The notes beneath the pieces were generated by a model. The model saw only the letters and a list, made by a program, of their open reading frames with translations. It searched no databases and was not told the origin of the DNA. A stretch of 64,000 bases of DNA from Amylostereum areolatum (Eukaryota > Basidiomycota > Agaricomycetes > Russulales > Stereaceae), in assembly GCA_012932865.1 (NCBI GenBank), contig SAXG01000025.1:1-64000 (forward strand). Direction: 5' to 3'. The position numbers and the translations under genes are program-made. How positions within the stretch are numbered: position 1 is the first letter of the stretch; each line of letters begins with the position of its first letter. Positions 41,198 through 51,763 of the stretch are shown in pieces.

Positions 41198-41915
41198 ATG
41201 GGAATAACCACCCGTTCCTCTTCGAAAAAGACGACGATCACCCTGCTCTCCTCTAGAACGCGGACCCCCACTCCGTCGACGTCGACTGGCACAGCCTTCT
41301 CAGATCCCTCTTCAACGGCCTCGACGACCTCTTCGATGCCGCAAAAGAAAACGGCCTCGGCCAAGTTCCACAGTGCGAAGGTGTGGGAAAAAATCACCCG
41401 CCAGCAAGACAAACTCACGCCAGAAGAAGTGGACGTATTGCTCCCTCTGTTCGTCCACAAGCAGAAGTGGACTTTGCAAGAGTGCGAAGACTCGGGCGTC
41501 ATGGACAAGATGCCGGTCCACAAGTACGTTCGCCCTCCCTCTTCTCCATACCATCGTATCGCGTCTTACGCCGTTGCTTCCCAGTGATGTCAGAAAAATG
41601 TTTAACTTCCTCGACAATAAATACCGGGCCCTCCGGAAAGCGAGAACGCACAACCCAAACATCGTCCCGGTCCTTATGGTACGGCCTCCCGTCCCGGGAA
41701 TGCTACCGGAGTACTACTCTTCAAGGGAGATAGGCTCGTGTCTATCGTCGCTTCCCTCCGGCGTGGTTTCTTCCCAGCTCGCGGGAGCGAAGTACGAACT
41801 CGAGTTCAGGGATTCCTCTGCAGAGCCCGCTCCGGAACCCTTCCCCGATGGGAGAGGCTTAGCTACACTCTGCCGCGCCGGCCTACTTGACGGCTGCTTG
41901 AGCGGGGTTGTCTAG
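41198..41915 (+). CDS. Homeodomain-like gene 3 of the array, degenerate recognition helix
   Basis: Exons 41198-41523 and 41585-41915 (218 aa); intron GTACGT..TCCCAG, phase 2. The start at 41198 is chosen because the TATA box lies 100 bp upstream. The lead is Ser/Thr/Lys-rich (MGITTRSSSKKTTITLLSSR). RQQDKLTPEEVDVLLPLFVH aligns with QQQDQLTDEEVKILLPLYV of gene 2. Helix 3 reads DVRKMFNFLDNKYRALRKAR: the invariant Trp-Phe pair has become Phe-Leu, while the Asn (residue 120) and flanking basic residues remain. It may no longer bind DNA in the usual way, or may act as a partner. The tail is Pro/Gly/Ser-rich (LMVRPPVPGMLPEYYSSREI). Confidence 0.75.
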
Positions 41916-41919
41916 AATG

Positions 41920-42890
41920 GGGTGATACACCCGAAGTTTCGAATCGACTCTTTTTAGTTCACGCTCCTTTACTTTCCCTGTTCTCAACCTGTGATTTATG
42001 GAGATCGCGCTGCCACCCTCCTTTTTCCTAGTTTCCTTCACCTAGTTTCCGCCATCCATACGATACTCGTGTAAATATTTCATGCTCTGTATAATCAGCA
42101 TCGCAAGTTCGAGTCTTCTCGACGTCACGACTTGCTCGCAGAGCTAATGGCCGAGATCTTCATCGGGGCTGGCTCGGCAATTTCCGATGCACCGGCAGGG
42201 GGGCGGGACGTAATGTTGTCTTCGAAGTTCGACCAAGTTCGGTTTCTGGCCAACGCGCTCATTTACTAAACTGACCCTTCGAGATCTCAAGGCCTCAGGT
42301 CCACCCCTCTCTCGATTCCGACCCACAGAATACCTAGATAAATGCGAAATAAAACAGATCCCAGAAGAGCCGCCGGGAGGAGTCGTCCACGTCGTCGCCC
42401 TCTGGCTACTAGTAGGCGGAGGATCAACTCGGGGTCGGAGGTGCTTACAGCATGATACTTAACGGAGATTACAGATACTCGTGGGCAGCATGACGTGGAG
42501 CAACATGGCCCCTTAATAGCCCCACCGTCGCCATTGTTCGTTCGGCGAACCTTAATTTTCGCCCACCCTCGTCCTTTGCAGGTTGCAGTGTTACACAGCA
42601 CGGCACGTCCTTCGAGTCGCCCATTACGATCTGATAGAAGGTGAGAAGAGGCGTGCTTGCGAAATGCGCGCCAAGACCAGGGAGAGCTTCCGTCTTCATG
42701 TTGAAAGGATCCTTTGGCAGGTGGCCGCAAGGTATCCCAAGCGCAATCCATTGTTCGTCTCCGATACCGCTTGCAGGTGGGTCTCAGACCCGTCACGATA
42801 GCGATACCTATACTTTTCCCACCCTTTCATTTCTATTGTTCTCCCAAAATCGTACCGAGATCTATGGGGGGGGGCGGCTTTGGTACCCGG
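41920..42890. other. Spacer before the fourth array gene
   Basis: No supported gene is present. One + strand patch (RACEMRAKTRESFRLHVERI LWQVAARYP, about 42650-42740) looks coding-like but has no start, family or splice context. Confidence 0.35.
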
Positions 42891-42910
42891 GCCTACCCTC
42901 CGCGTACCCG

Positions 42911-42917
42911 TATAAAA
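42911..42917 (+). promoter_or_regulatory. TATA box of the 43044 gene
   Basis: TATAAAA lies 133 bp upstream of the ATG. Confidence 0.55.
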
Positions 42918-43043
42918 CTCAGCCATGATCGCCTGGCCCTCCCCCCCCACAGCTCGAGAGCACAAACTTCCGTACTCCCAAACGCGCCCGGTACCACTCG
43001 CATCGCCCTTCACCTCCCTACATCCTCCTCTCCACCGTCGATC

Positions 43044-43673
43044 ATGGTCGCCGAGACACGCGGTTCCTCCAAGAAGGGCATCTTCACCGACTCGAAGCAT
43101 AAGAAGAAGTCCTCGGGAAAGAGAAAGCGGACTCATCCTGCGTCATCCCCTAAAAAGGCCTCATCCCTCGCGCCTCTATCCGCGACACAGATCAAACCCC
43201 CCGTTGGGCGACCCCCGGGTCGCCAATCCCAGCGCCCGACCCGTCGCAGTGTCCGTCTCATGCTACGTGACATCCCCGACATCCCCGACGAGAACGCTGC
43301 ACCCCACCCTCCTCCTGCTCCTTCCTCGCTTCCCGCCCCTTTCGCGAGCAAGCAGGCCCAGCACGGGAACGCCCAACACACCGTCGACGAGGTGGTTTCC
43401 GCCCTTCCCAGCCGGCCAACTGCAGGCAAAGCTGCGACTCGGAGAAGGCGGCGGGGCCCATCCGCTGCGAGCAGGGCCAAGCCCGCCTCTCCTCCCCCAC
43501 CGCCGCAGCTCCCCCCAAACGCTCCCGACTTCTCTGGCTCCGCATATACCCTGGTCGATTTCGGGTCCCAGAAGGATGTCTTCGAGTCTCCGACGCCGCA
43601 CATGACGGAAAGGACGGCGTCGACGTTCCTGCCTCCGAAGGCCCAGAGGAACGCGTTGGGAGTTGCATTCTGA
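43044..43673 (+). CDS. Basic, proline-rich single-exon protein next to the homeodomain-like array
   Basis: The ATG at 43044 gives a 209 aa frame without introns. It begins MVAETRGSSKKGIFTDSKHK KKSSGKRKRTH, similar in style to the lead of gene 3 (MGITTRSSSKK). An AT-hook-like VGRPPGRQSQRPTRR at about residue 54 follows, then Pro/Ala-rich linkers, RRRRRGPSAAS, and a C-terminal block (FSGSAYTLVDFGSQKDVFES, STFLPPKAQRNALGVAF). It is probably nuclear. No homeodomain is seen. It may be a relative of the array that lacks the second exon, or an unrelated chromatin-associated protein. The frame is also open upstream of the ATG, but the TATA spacing favours this start. Confidence 0.6.
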   Translation: MVAETRGSSKKGIFTDSKHKKKSSGKRKRTHPASSPKKASSLAPLSATQIKPPVGRPPGRQSQRPTRRSVRLMLRDIPDIPDENAAPHPPPAPSSLPAPFASKQAQHGNAQHTVDEVVSALPSRPTAGKAATRRRRRGPSAASRAKPASPPPPPQLPPNAPDFSGSAYTLVDFGSQKDVFESPTPHMTERTASTFLPPKAQRNALGVAF

Positions 43674-43907
43674 AGGCATGGCAGATGGTCGTAAACTCAC
43701 GTTACATTTACCCCCTCCCACTTACCTCCTTTCTGCCTTCTTTCCTCTTACTGCCTCCTCTTCCATATTTAAACCAAGCAATGTACAGTACCATCACTAT
43801 ACCCCACATTATATATCCCTGTGATCCACGCAAAGCGAATGATGGATAAACTACATTATTTCCCGACCAAACGACGAACTAAGTTACTTTACAAGAGACC
43901 GCCCACG

Positions 43908-45434
43908 CTAATACAGGACCTTGCTCAACCGCTGAACGCTGTTGAGTAAGATGTCCCCCTTCCTTATGACCGTCTCCGTCTGCGCATTCTTCAGCGCCGG
44001 CCGGTTTGTCTCCACGACGCCATGCACCTTGTCGATCGTGGCGTGTAGCCGTCCCGACGCGATGAAGCGCGAGATTTCGCTAGACGTCGATGGCACCCGT
44101 AGGTCAGCTGGTGTGTGAAAGAGAGAAAGAGAAAGGACGCACTTGTCCACGAAATCGACGGTGACACCGAACGCGGCGCTGAGGCTGTCGAGCGTGAGGG
44201 ATTGGTAGGATTGGAGGAGCTGGGCGTAGGCTAAAATCCGCATTTCGCGAACGTAGTACCGCGTGTGGGGGGCGAGCAAACGAGAGGGGAGAAGGTGTGT
44301 TTGTTCAAGGGTGGCTGGGTGAAGGCGGTAAGTTGGCGAGTCTGGGTGCAAGGGAGGCAGAGCGCGCACCTAATGCAACAAAGAACTTGTCGTAGTGGCA
44401 TTCGTAGAGGCTTTTGATAAATTCGGCCAGTGTGGGTAGTTCGGGGAGCACCTGAACAACGTCCGATGCCTTGATGATCTAGGGACAGGCGTCGGGTCAG
44501 TCCCGAACACGATGTGACTTGAAGCTGGAACGCGCACCTTCTTCTTCAGGTCTACGCGCTCTAGTGTCAGGGCCCCGGAGATGACGGTGAGCGCGACGAA
44601 GTCGTTGTAAGACACGAGCTCAGTGGCGGTGAACGTCGAGAGCGCGTCGATGAACAGATCCGCCGCAGGCTTGAATTGGCGAATGGAAAGCGAGTGCAAG
44701 CCACGGTAGACCTTGAGCCGGTTCCGCCTGTCCCAGTCGCCGCCCTTCTCGACCGTCTCCTCGGCGGTGGCGAGGTTGGACGCGATGATCTGGTTGTCAC
44801 CGAAGAAGAAGCCGATGCGGACGAGTGTAAGGACGATGTCTATTCGGGAGCCGACGCCGGGCGTTTTTTCGAGTGCGAGTTTCTGTGCTTCTAGAGCTTT
44901 ATCCTGCGGGGATGGCGTGTTCAGCGGGTAATAGCGACGGCACGACGAGAAGGGACAGGAAATCGGGGTCGCTGCACTAGGCATTCGAAGCGGATAGTGC
45001 AAGGATCGTGACCATGGATGTACCCGGTAGAAAAAGCACATCATGCCACACCGTACTAGACGTCCAAGCGAAAAAGATGTGGTGGGTCAACTCACCTTCT
45101 CCCCGATCCGCGTCAGGTAGGTCGCCTTCGTGCGCAACGCGTCCGCAATGTCCGTCTCGCCCTCTGTCTCGGTCGCCTCCTTCAGTTTCTGATCGAATTT
45201 CTCCAGCTCCTCTGCATTCAGCTTCTCCATCTTCTCCAGTAATGCCTGGTCCAGTGGAAGCACGTTAGAGGCGGCGACGAGGCGGTAATAGGGTGCCATG
45301 TGGTCAGCCTCAATGCCGGCGAGGAGACTGTGTCGTGCATGTTCATGGAGATGGAAAAGTGAAGGCTGGGAGAGGATGTAATGTTCTTGTGGGAGGGCGA
45401 GGTTGGGATATGGGAGGACTTTATCTTCGGCCAT
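43908..45434 (-). CDS. RPN7: 26S proteasome lid subunit Rpn7 (PSMD6)
   Basis: Exons 45434-45096, 44903-44538, 44478-44370, 44314-44143 and 44079-43908 (385 aa, close to the family length), in frame throughout. It reads [20 protein letters not shown], an N-terminal helical repeat region ([60 protein letters not shown]) and a C-terminal PCI domain ([76 protein letters not shown]). Rpn7 is a structural subunit of the lid of the 19S regulatory particle, contacting Rpn3 and Rpn5/6 in the PCI horseshoe. It is divergently transcribed from RPN6, another lid subunit, across 381 bp. Confidence 0.96.
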
Positions 45435-45815
45435 GGCGGAGGAAATCAAGTTGTCTAGCTTTCTGCTTCAGACTCGAAGACGCGACGCGTACGTGCGTGA
45501 CGACGTCACACTAACGTCGTGACCAATGCCACTGTCACCGTCCTCAACATGGCCTCCTCGCCAATCTTTCCCCCCTACCTTACCGTAGGCTCTCTCCATT
45601 TTCATCTAGATGTATTAATGGTGCAGATACAGAGTTTCAGAGGACGATGGATGTTCAAAATCTATGCACGAATGAACTTTACGTTCGGATCGGAAAGTGT
45701 TACCTGTCACCCACGTCACGCCCATGACCGACGCGTCAGCCTCGTTCGAAGGACGCGTCTCATCTCCCTCCATCCACCTCCTGACCTTCCGAATCTCTCC
45801 CTCCCTGCACAAACA
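45435..45815. promoter_or_regulatory. Bidirectional RPN7/RPN6 promoter
   Basis: 381 bp separate the two start codons. Visible motifs are two direct ACGTCAC elements (45503-45509 and 45713-45719, CRE-half-site-like, the first within GTGACGACGTCAC), a CCAAT at 45523-45527, and pyrimidine tracts before the RPN6 ATG. I did not find the yeast PACE element (GGTGGCAAA). Shared regulation of the two lid genes is an inference from layout. Confidence 0.6.
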
Positions 45816-47528
45816 ATGGCGATTAGCAAGATAGAAGAGAAATTGGCGGAGGCTCAGTCTCTATCATCAACAAATCCCAGCCGCGCTGAGGCGATCTACA
45901 AGGAGATTCTCAGCGGTCCAACGGCGTCAGAATCGCCCGAGACGCTGCGACACCAGGAGACAGCTCTCGTCAAACTCGGAGAGCTTTACAGGGATCAGAA
46001 GTAAGTCATTCATTTGGCTCGAAACTTTCATGCATGACTGACCATCATAGGAATGCGAAGGGCCTCGCGGAGGTCATCACACTCTCGCGGTCGTACATGT
46101 CCTCCACAGCGAAAGCAAAGACAGCCAAACTCAGTATGTAATCCCATATACCTGCACCCGGCACCCGCTAATGGCTGTACTTACTTTTGCGCAATTCTGC
46201 GTGCAGCCCGTACACTTTTGGACTTCTTCAACCCCATACCCGACTGTCAGAACGTCCAGATCGCCGTGCTCGAAGAGAACATCGAATGGGCGAAGAAGGA
46301 GAAGCGAATCTTCCAGAAACAGAACCTAGAAACCCGCCTCGTTGGCATGTGCGTAACATCCCGCCTCACCCTTTCGCCTCTAACCGTCCTCCAGTTACCT
46401 GGAAATGCAACAATACAAATCCGCGCTTTCGCTCATCGACAACCTGCTCACCGAGCTTAAGCGCCTGGACGACAAGATGGTCCTGACGGAGGTCCACCTC
46501 CTCGAATCGCGCGTCTACCGCGGCGTCGGAAACCTCGCCAAGTCCAAGGCCGCGCTCACCTCCGCCCGCACCGCCGCCAACTCAATCTACTGCCCTCCCC
46601 ACCTCCAAGCCGCGCTCGACCTCCAGTCCGGCATTCTCCACGCCGAGGATAAAGACTACAAAACGGCGTACTCTTACTTCTTCGAGACGTTCGAGAGCCT
46701 TAGCTCCCAGGACGACCCAACTGCGCTCAACGCGCTCAAGTACATGCTCCTTTGCAAGGTCATGCTTAACCTCGTGAGTGGCTCCCCGTGCTCCACCTGC
46801 TCCTGCCACTGACCTCTCCGCTTGCATGCAGTCAGAAGACGTCGACGCGCTCCTGGGCCTCAAGTTTGCTGTCAAGTTCGCCCAACTACGCGACGTCGAG
46901 AGTATGCGTGCCATCGCGCGCGCTCACCAGAACCGTGACCTAGCAGCGTTCGAACAAACGCTGCGTGATTATCGCGGTATGTTGCCCGACTTCTTGACCC
47001 TATCGCCTTACTCATCGTCCTCGCAGAGCTTTCGTCTGACCCAACGATCCGATCACATCTCTCGGCTCTCTACGACACCCTACTGGAGCAGAACCTCCTG
47101 CGCATTGTCGAGCCGTATTCCGTGGTGGAGATTGAGTATGTCGCGCAGCAGGTTGGCCAAGGACGACAAGCCGTGGAGACGAAGTATGTATCCTGTCAAT
47201 CGTGCGATTTGGTCGGAGCTGACGTTCGAGTACTATGGCAGGTTGTCGCAGATGATATTGGATAGGTTGCTTCACGGTGTTTTGGACCAAGGGCGTGGAT
47301 GCTTGCTCTTGTTCGCCGAACCAAAACTCGACGTACGCTCCTTTCTTTCACACCCCCAACATTGCTCTGACCCAACCCTTAGTCTACGTATGGAGCTGCG
47401 ATCCAAACGCTAGAGCAGGTGAGCAAGGTGGTCGACTCCTTGTATGCGAAGGTATGTGCCAATCCGCTGGTTGCGAAGCGCGTTCTAACGGGGTTTCGTG
47501 TGGTGTTTAGTCTGTCAAAATAGCATAG
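45816..47528 (+). CDS. RPN6: 26S proteasome lid subunit Rpn6 (PSMD11)
   Basis: Nine exons: 45816-46000, 46051-46133, 46207-46348, 46395-46773, 46832-46976, 47027-47183, 47242-47332, 47383-47451 and 47511-47528 (last one 18 nt, SVKIA stop); 422 aa, in frame throughout. The TPR-like solenoid reads [60 protein letters not shown] and [20 protein letters not shown]. The PCI domain reads [60 protein letters not shown] and a C-terminal helix [20 protein letters not shown]. Rpn6 bridges the lid and the 20S core and stabilises the 26S proteasome. Length and blocks agree with the family. Confidence 0.97.
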
Positions 47529-47534
47529 CATGGT

Positions 47535-48120
47535 GTATCGTTACTCGCTGCACGTTGTATCATATTATTTCGCGGTTCGTTTGTGGGAGTGCCATGAGGG
47601 TCTACAGGTGCTGGTGACTATCCAACACTGGATCCAGTCGAGTCGTCGTCGCCTACTTAGCGGTCTGATCAACGGCGTTACTTCATGTCCACCTTCTCTC
47701 TTTCCTCGTCACTTTGTTGATCACACATGGGATTGCCGACACGTCCTTCAAGCTTTTTAACCATATGGACGTCCTGGACTCTATTCGTCATCTTCTTTGG
47801 TTCTTGTTTGGCCGGAGACCTTATCGTGGGATCTTCTATCCAAGGGAGTCCGCTACGACGATCATGACCGCATGAAGCCACAAATGCGCTTGTCGCGATT
47901 TCTGGGTATGTTTGTCCCTGGCCTGGGGTACGTGGGGCGTAGGCGCTATTTCTGACGTCTTTGCTGGCATTCGGTAGACCGTATCCGCGCGAAATGACAT
48001 TGGTTCAACATCGGTCGCTCGGAGCAACCACCGGGCCACGTCAGGTCTAGTATATAAAATGAGACCTCCGTCCATTCCTACCTAACGCATATGTGGGTTT
48101 TGAGATGTCAACTTCAACTA
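47535..48120. other. 3' flank of RPN6 without a recognised gene
   Basis: No sustained coding frame or repeat was noticed. Confidence 0.45.
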
Positions 48121-48121
48121 A

Positions 48122-48352
48122 TCAAGCTGTGCAGCCGAGAATCTTGAACAGATATTCAGCCTGTTCTACAAGAGGTAGTACCACTGCTGTCGGGAGATCC
48201 TCCGTCGAGCTCCGGACGGCGACGAAGAGACCTTGCCTTTGAGATGCCTGCAGTGCATTGTACAGTGGCTTCAAGGGTGGCACGATGCTCATCTTCTGCT
48301 CGCGCCAGAAGGTTCCCTCATATGGCGCTGTAGCTTCACTGGCAAGTCGCAT
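48122..48352 (-). pseudogene. C-terminal fragment of a DUF6535-type gene
   Basis: The minus-strand frame reads GTFWREQKMSIVPPLKPLYN ALQASQRQG. The block VPPLKPLYNALQAS aligns with VVLLKPLYDALQAS of the DUF6535 gene at 56010 and VVLLKPLYDALNAS of the copy at 60779. Sequence upstream is in other frames, and the membrane domain is missing. I read it as a small decayed relic of a third copy; the match is short. Confidence 0.35.
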
Positions 48353-48499
48353 CTGCGCATGAGTCCCCCTGACCTGTGGAGCCGTATTCGGTGTCCTAAA
48401 CTGGCTGTGGGAATTGAACGAGCGCTGTCATGGTCATTGAACGTTCGGAGATGTATTTGAGTGTACTTGAAAGATATAAATGCTAGGGAACAGCGGGTC

Positions 48500-51400
48500 A
48501 GACAAGTACAGCAGAAGGAGCTTCGCCGGGAAGTGGAACTTGGAAGTAATATGGAACGAGGTGCGACCACGGCGCACTACTAGGAATACTGGCCAATCGG
48601 CGCCGCTCGGCAGATGGCGGAACCAATCAGCCTTGAGTATCAGAGTCTCTCATGATTGGTCCTTCGTAACTTGGGTACTGATAAATTCTCCTGGCAGAGG
48701 TGGGATAAGCAAACAGCATTAGAACAACATAGCGTATCTGCATATGCTCACGTTGTGAGCCTCTGCTTTATACCCTACACATCGAGACCCACGTTTCTGC
48801 TTGAGCAAACTCGTACACACGTGTTTCGCTTCCCAGACTTCCCTGCCTGGAACGGTGACGTCACGCGTTCGCCTGCGACGCGTCCAGACCGCAGACGATG
48901 GGCGCGTTCAATCCGACACGGCCAGACCGCGCGCGAGCTGACCGCGACCTTTCGCACCTTTCTTCCTGCCACCACGTCGTCGCCTCTCCCACCGCCCTCT
49001 AACCACTCCCCCGCCTTTCCGCCTCCCTTCCGCCTCTTCCTGCGCTAGTTTTTCTGTCTGGCGCTCGTACGGGGGACAAGACATGCGTATATGCGCCTAT
49101 TTGGACGAGAAAGACGCCGTTTTCTCGGGGAACATCTCATCAGCCAGTGGTCTGCGGTCGAAGACGCCCCGATCTCCCTGGCAGCCCTCGTTCATATCCT
49201 GTCCGGACGGAGGAAACGAGACTTTGGTGACTTCGGTACTGTGCTTAGAGATGATGGGACTGGTCAGGCGGGTGAGTGTGAAGTACGTCGTCATGCATTT
49301 CCCATCGATATCGCACCTCTGACATGCGAATAGGCCATTGATTACCGCGCGAAGTCGCGCGCGCGCCGGGAGGTGCGCATATACCCGCCCGCGGTGCGCC
49401 CGTCTTCGAATTCTGACCATGTATGCGTTCTGATATAGTGTCCCCAGGTCCCTCGACGTCAGCAATCGCCGAAAACACGTTGTTGTTATGGCCCCAGGCG
49501 TCATTTCCGATGCCTTTGCTCGCTTTGTTGCTCGGCGATCATGGTCTTCGCGCAAGACGACCTGCCACGAGGAAGAAAGAATGGGGACTGGGGAACCGGA
49601 ATCGTGGAATGGCCCTGGATGGCGTTCGAGGAGAAACGCCTGATTCGCGTGGCACGTCCAGTGGAACGGTTTGGAAGCGTTCAAAAACGTACTTATGACG
49701 TCGGCGTGCGTCTCGACCCTCGCTGCCCACGCGCTGGTCCCGACGGTCCCGACTCCCATACCGAGGACCTTCGCCCCGTCAAAGTTATAAAGAGGAGTCG
49801 GCAACGGCTCACATACACCACGGGGTGGTGTGTACGTCGTTGTACCCATCACTGCAAGAGTACGAGTAAGTAAGTAATCTGTCCTCCGACGGGCGTCCTC
49901 GTTCATAGGTTACCAGATCTCACGCAGAATTCGCGCTTCGAAAGCGCAGAAGGAACATGACGAAGTAAAATCGGGGCGCCCACCTCCATCTCCGTCGTTC
50001 AAGCGCGTCATCGAGGCTGCCTTGGGGAGCTTGGACGATTGAACGATTATCGGGCGTTCCTTGCCCACTGTCGCCACGGTGTATGAGGTCAGAGGTGATC
50101 CGATGGCTGACGTCCCCGTCCACCAGCTTCCACGCATCGCCGCATCGCCGCCATCTGAATTCCAGAAACACCGCTCGCTCGCCGGAGCGCGCGCACGTCT
50201 GCGGAAACAACGCCGAGCGAGCCGGCAGCAAATCCGATATTCTGGGAATAGGAAGGGGGGCAATGATGTCAGTTCGTGGATGGACGTTTCGTGTGGGCAC
50301 GGGGGTGCGCGGGCGTAGGAAACTGGGAGGCATGGGACGACCATGAGGTGCGTCGTGCGCGTTGGACCGTGCGCGCTATGCCCGACCGGTGCGCTTCTGT
50401 GACGGTACGATCGTGTCTTGTGACCACCGTGAGGACGAACTAATGCGTATACAGAAAGTGTTGACCGACCGTGAGCGGGTTCGGGGTGGGCTGATCTCAG
50501 GACTCAGTACTCAGCTTCGACGCTCGTCCAGGATAAGTCGCGTCGCTGCCAGTGGGAGAGAATCAAACTTCGATCGGGACGCGGAAGGGAAGATGAAGGG
50601 GGAGGATACCCTGGATTTGCTTCGCGCTCGGTCGCACTTGGAGACACGGACCTTCCTATGGCTCTCGGATCTCCCTACACGCTGGGGGAGTTGGGAGACT
50701 GGATACACAGGTTTGGACTGGCACTTCAAGCTTTCAAGCTTTCAAGGCATGCCTTCATACCAGTCGAAACATATTTGGGCGTTGCCCACGTGCTGGTCCC
50801 AGGGGGTCCACCGGGTCCTCCTATTCATCGGATCGTCGGAGCGGTGTCCTTCGCAAAGATGTGGGGAGACTGCTATCGCGGCGGCCGTGGTCTAGCCCCT
50901 TGTTTCGGACCCCCGGGGCGCACGGATTCACACTGGCATCTGTGCCGCTGTGCGCCATCCTTGAGGCATACGGCTTGGTTTCATCTTTCCCACAGCTTCA
51001 ACTTCGAGCAGATGTGTGGGGAGAATTTGGTGGGAGGGGTTGCCAAGAAATCACCCTGTTCACGCATACCCTCAACGACAACAAGGGATGGATAGCGAAT
51101 GCAAAATAAATCCATTGTGGCCATTCAATATACGGACAACGCGCGGGGGACCAGGGAGAGATGAAGATGCAGAGCGATCGAGGACAAAGGAACATGGAGC
51201 CGGAGTCGGAGCGCGCCGCTCGCAAGTTGAAGTTGTTCGGTGGAGCGCGTCGTCGTTCGACGTTCGCTTGCAGTTGCATGATGCTGGCGGCGGCTCTCGA
51301 GCAGTCTGGTGCGCCCGAGACCTGGCGAAGACCAAGGCCGCCATGGGGACAGCTCAGGCAGAGCGGGCGTCGGGGGGAGGAATTTGTAGCGTGCGCGAGC

Positions 51401-51740
51401 CTGGACGCGCATGGACCGGGCCCAGGCCCGGGGGAGGCTCGCAAGCGTTGCGGAGCAGGGCGACGGCCCCCGAGGGCGTCCGGGGAGACCCCGAGGAGCG
51501 CGGCGCGGACAAGAGCTGGCTCGACGTCGAGGGGGTCGTATAGGTCGAGGCGGGAACGATAAAAATACGAAGGGAAGCCGGGCATGAGGGGGGGTGCCGA
51601 GGCAGAGTGCGGGAATATTTGGTTGAGAGAAGGGAGCGGAGAGTGAAGAGCGCGGGAAGATTAGCTAAGCAGAGGGATGGGGGGATTGTGGCAGGTTCTC
51701 GAGTTGCTTTGCTGAATCGTGAAGGAACGCTCCGGTCGAG
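48500..51740. other. 3.2 kb without a supported gene
   Basis: Long frames on both strands (for example at 49097-49906 minus and 50362-50895 plus) lack consistent coding features and overlap one another. Two patches look like decayed coding sequence: HLISQWSAVEDAPISLAALV (+ strand, about 49130-49200) and VAHVLVPGGPPGPPIHRIVG (+ strand, about 50781-50840). No family is recognised. Confidence 0.4.
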
Positions 51741-51763
51741 GTTTCGCGCTTATAATCGTCATC

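Noticed and set aside
37996..41915. Homeodomain array as the mating-type A (HD) locus
   Set aside because: Mating-type HD1/HD2 genes are usually divergent, encode proteins two to three times longer, and lie next to the mitochondrial intermediate peptidase gene. Here three short genes run in one direction between APN1 and RPN7, and no peptidase gene is present.
49097..49906. 269-codon minus-strand open frame
   Set aside because: It has no recognised domain, an unusual composition, and overlaps equally long frames on the other strand. It opens at a GTG/TTG-rich region without promoter or splice context.
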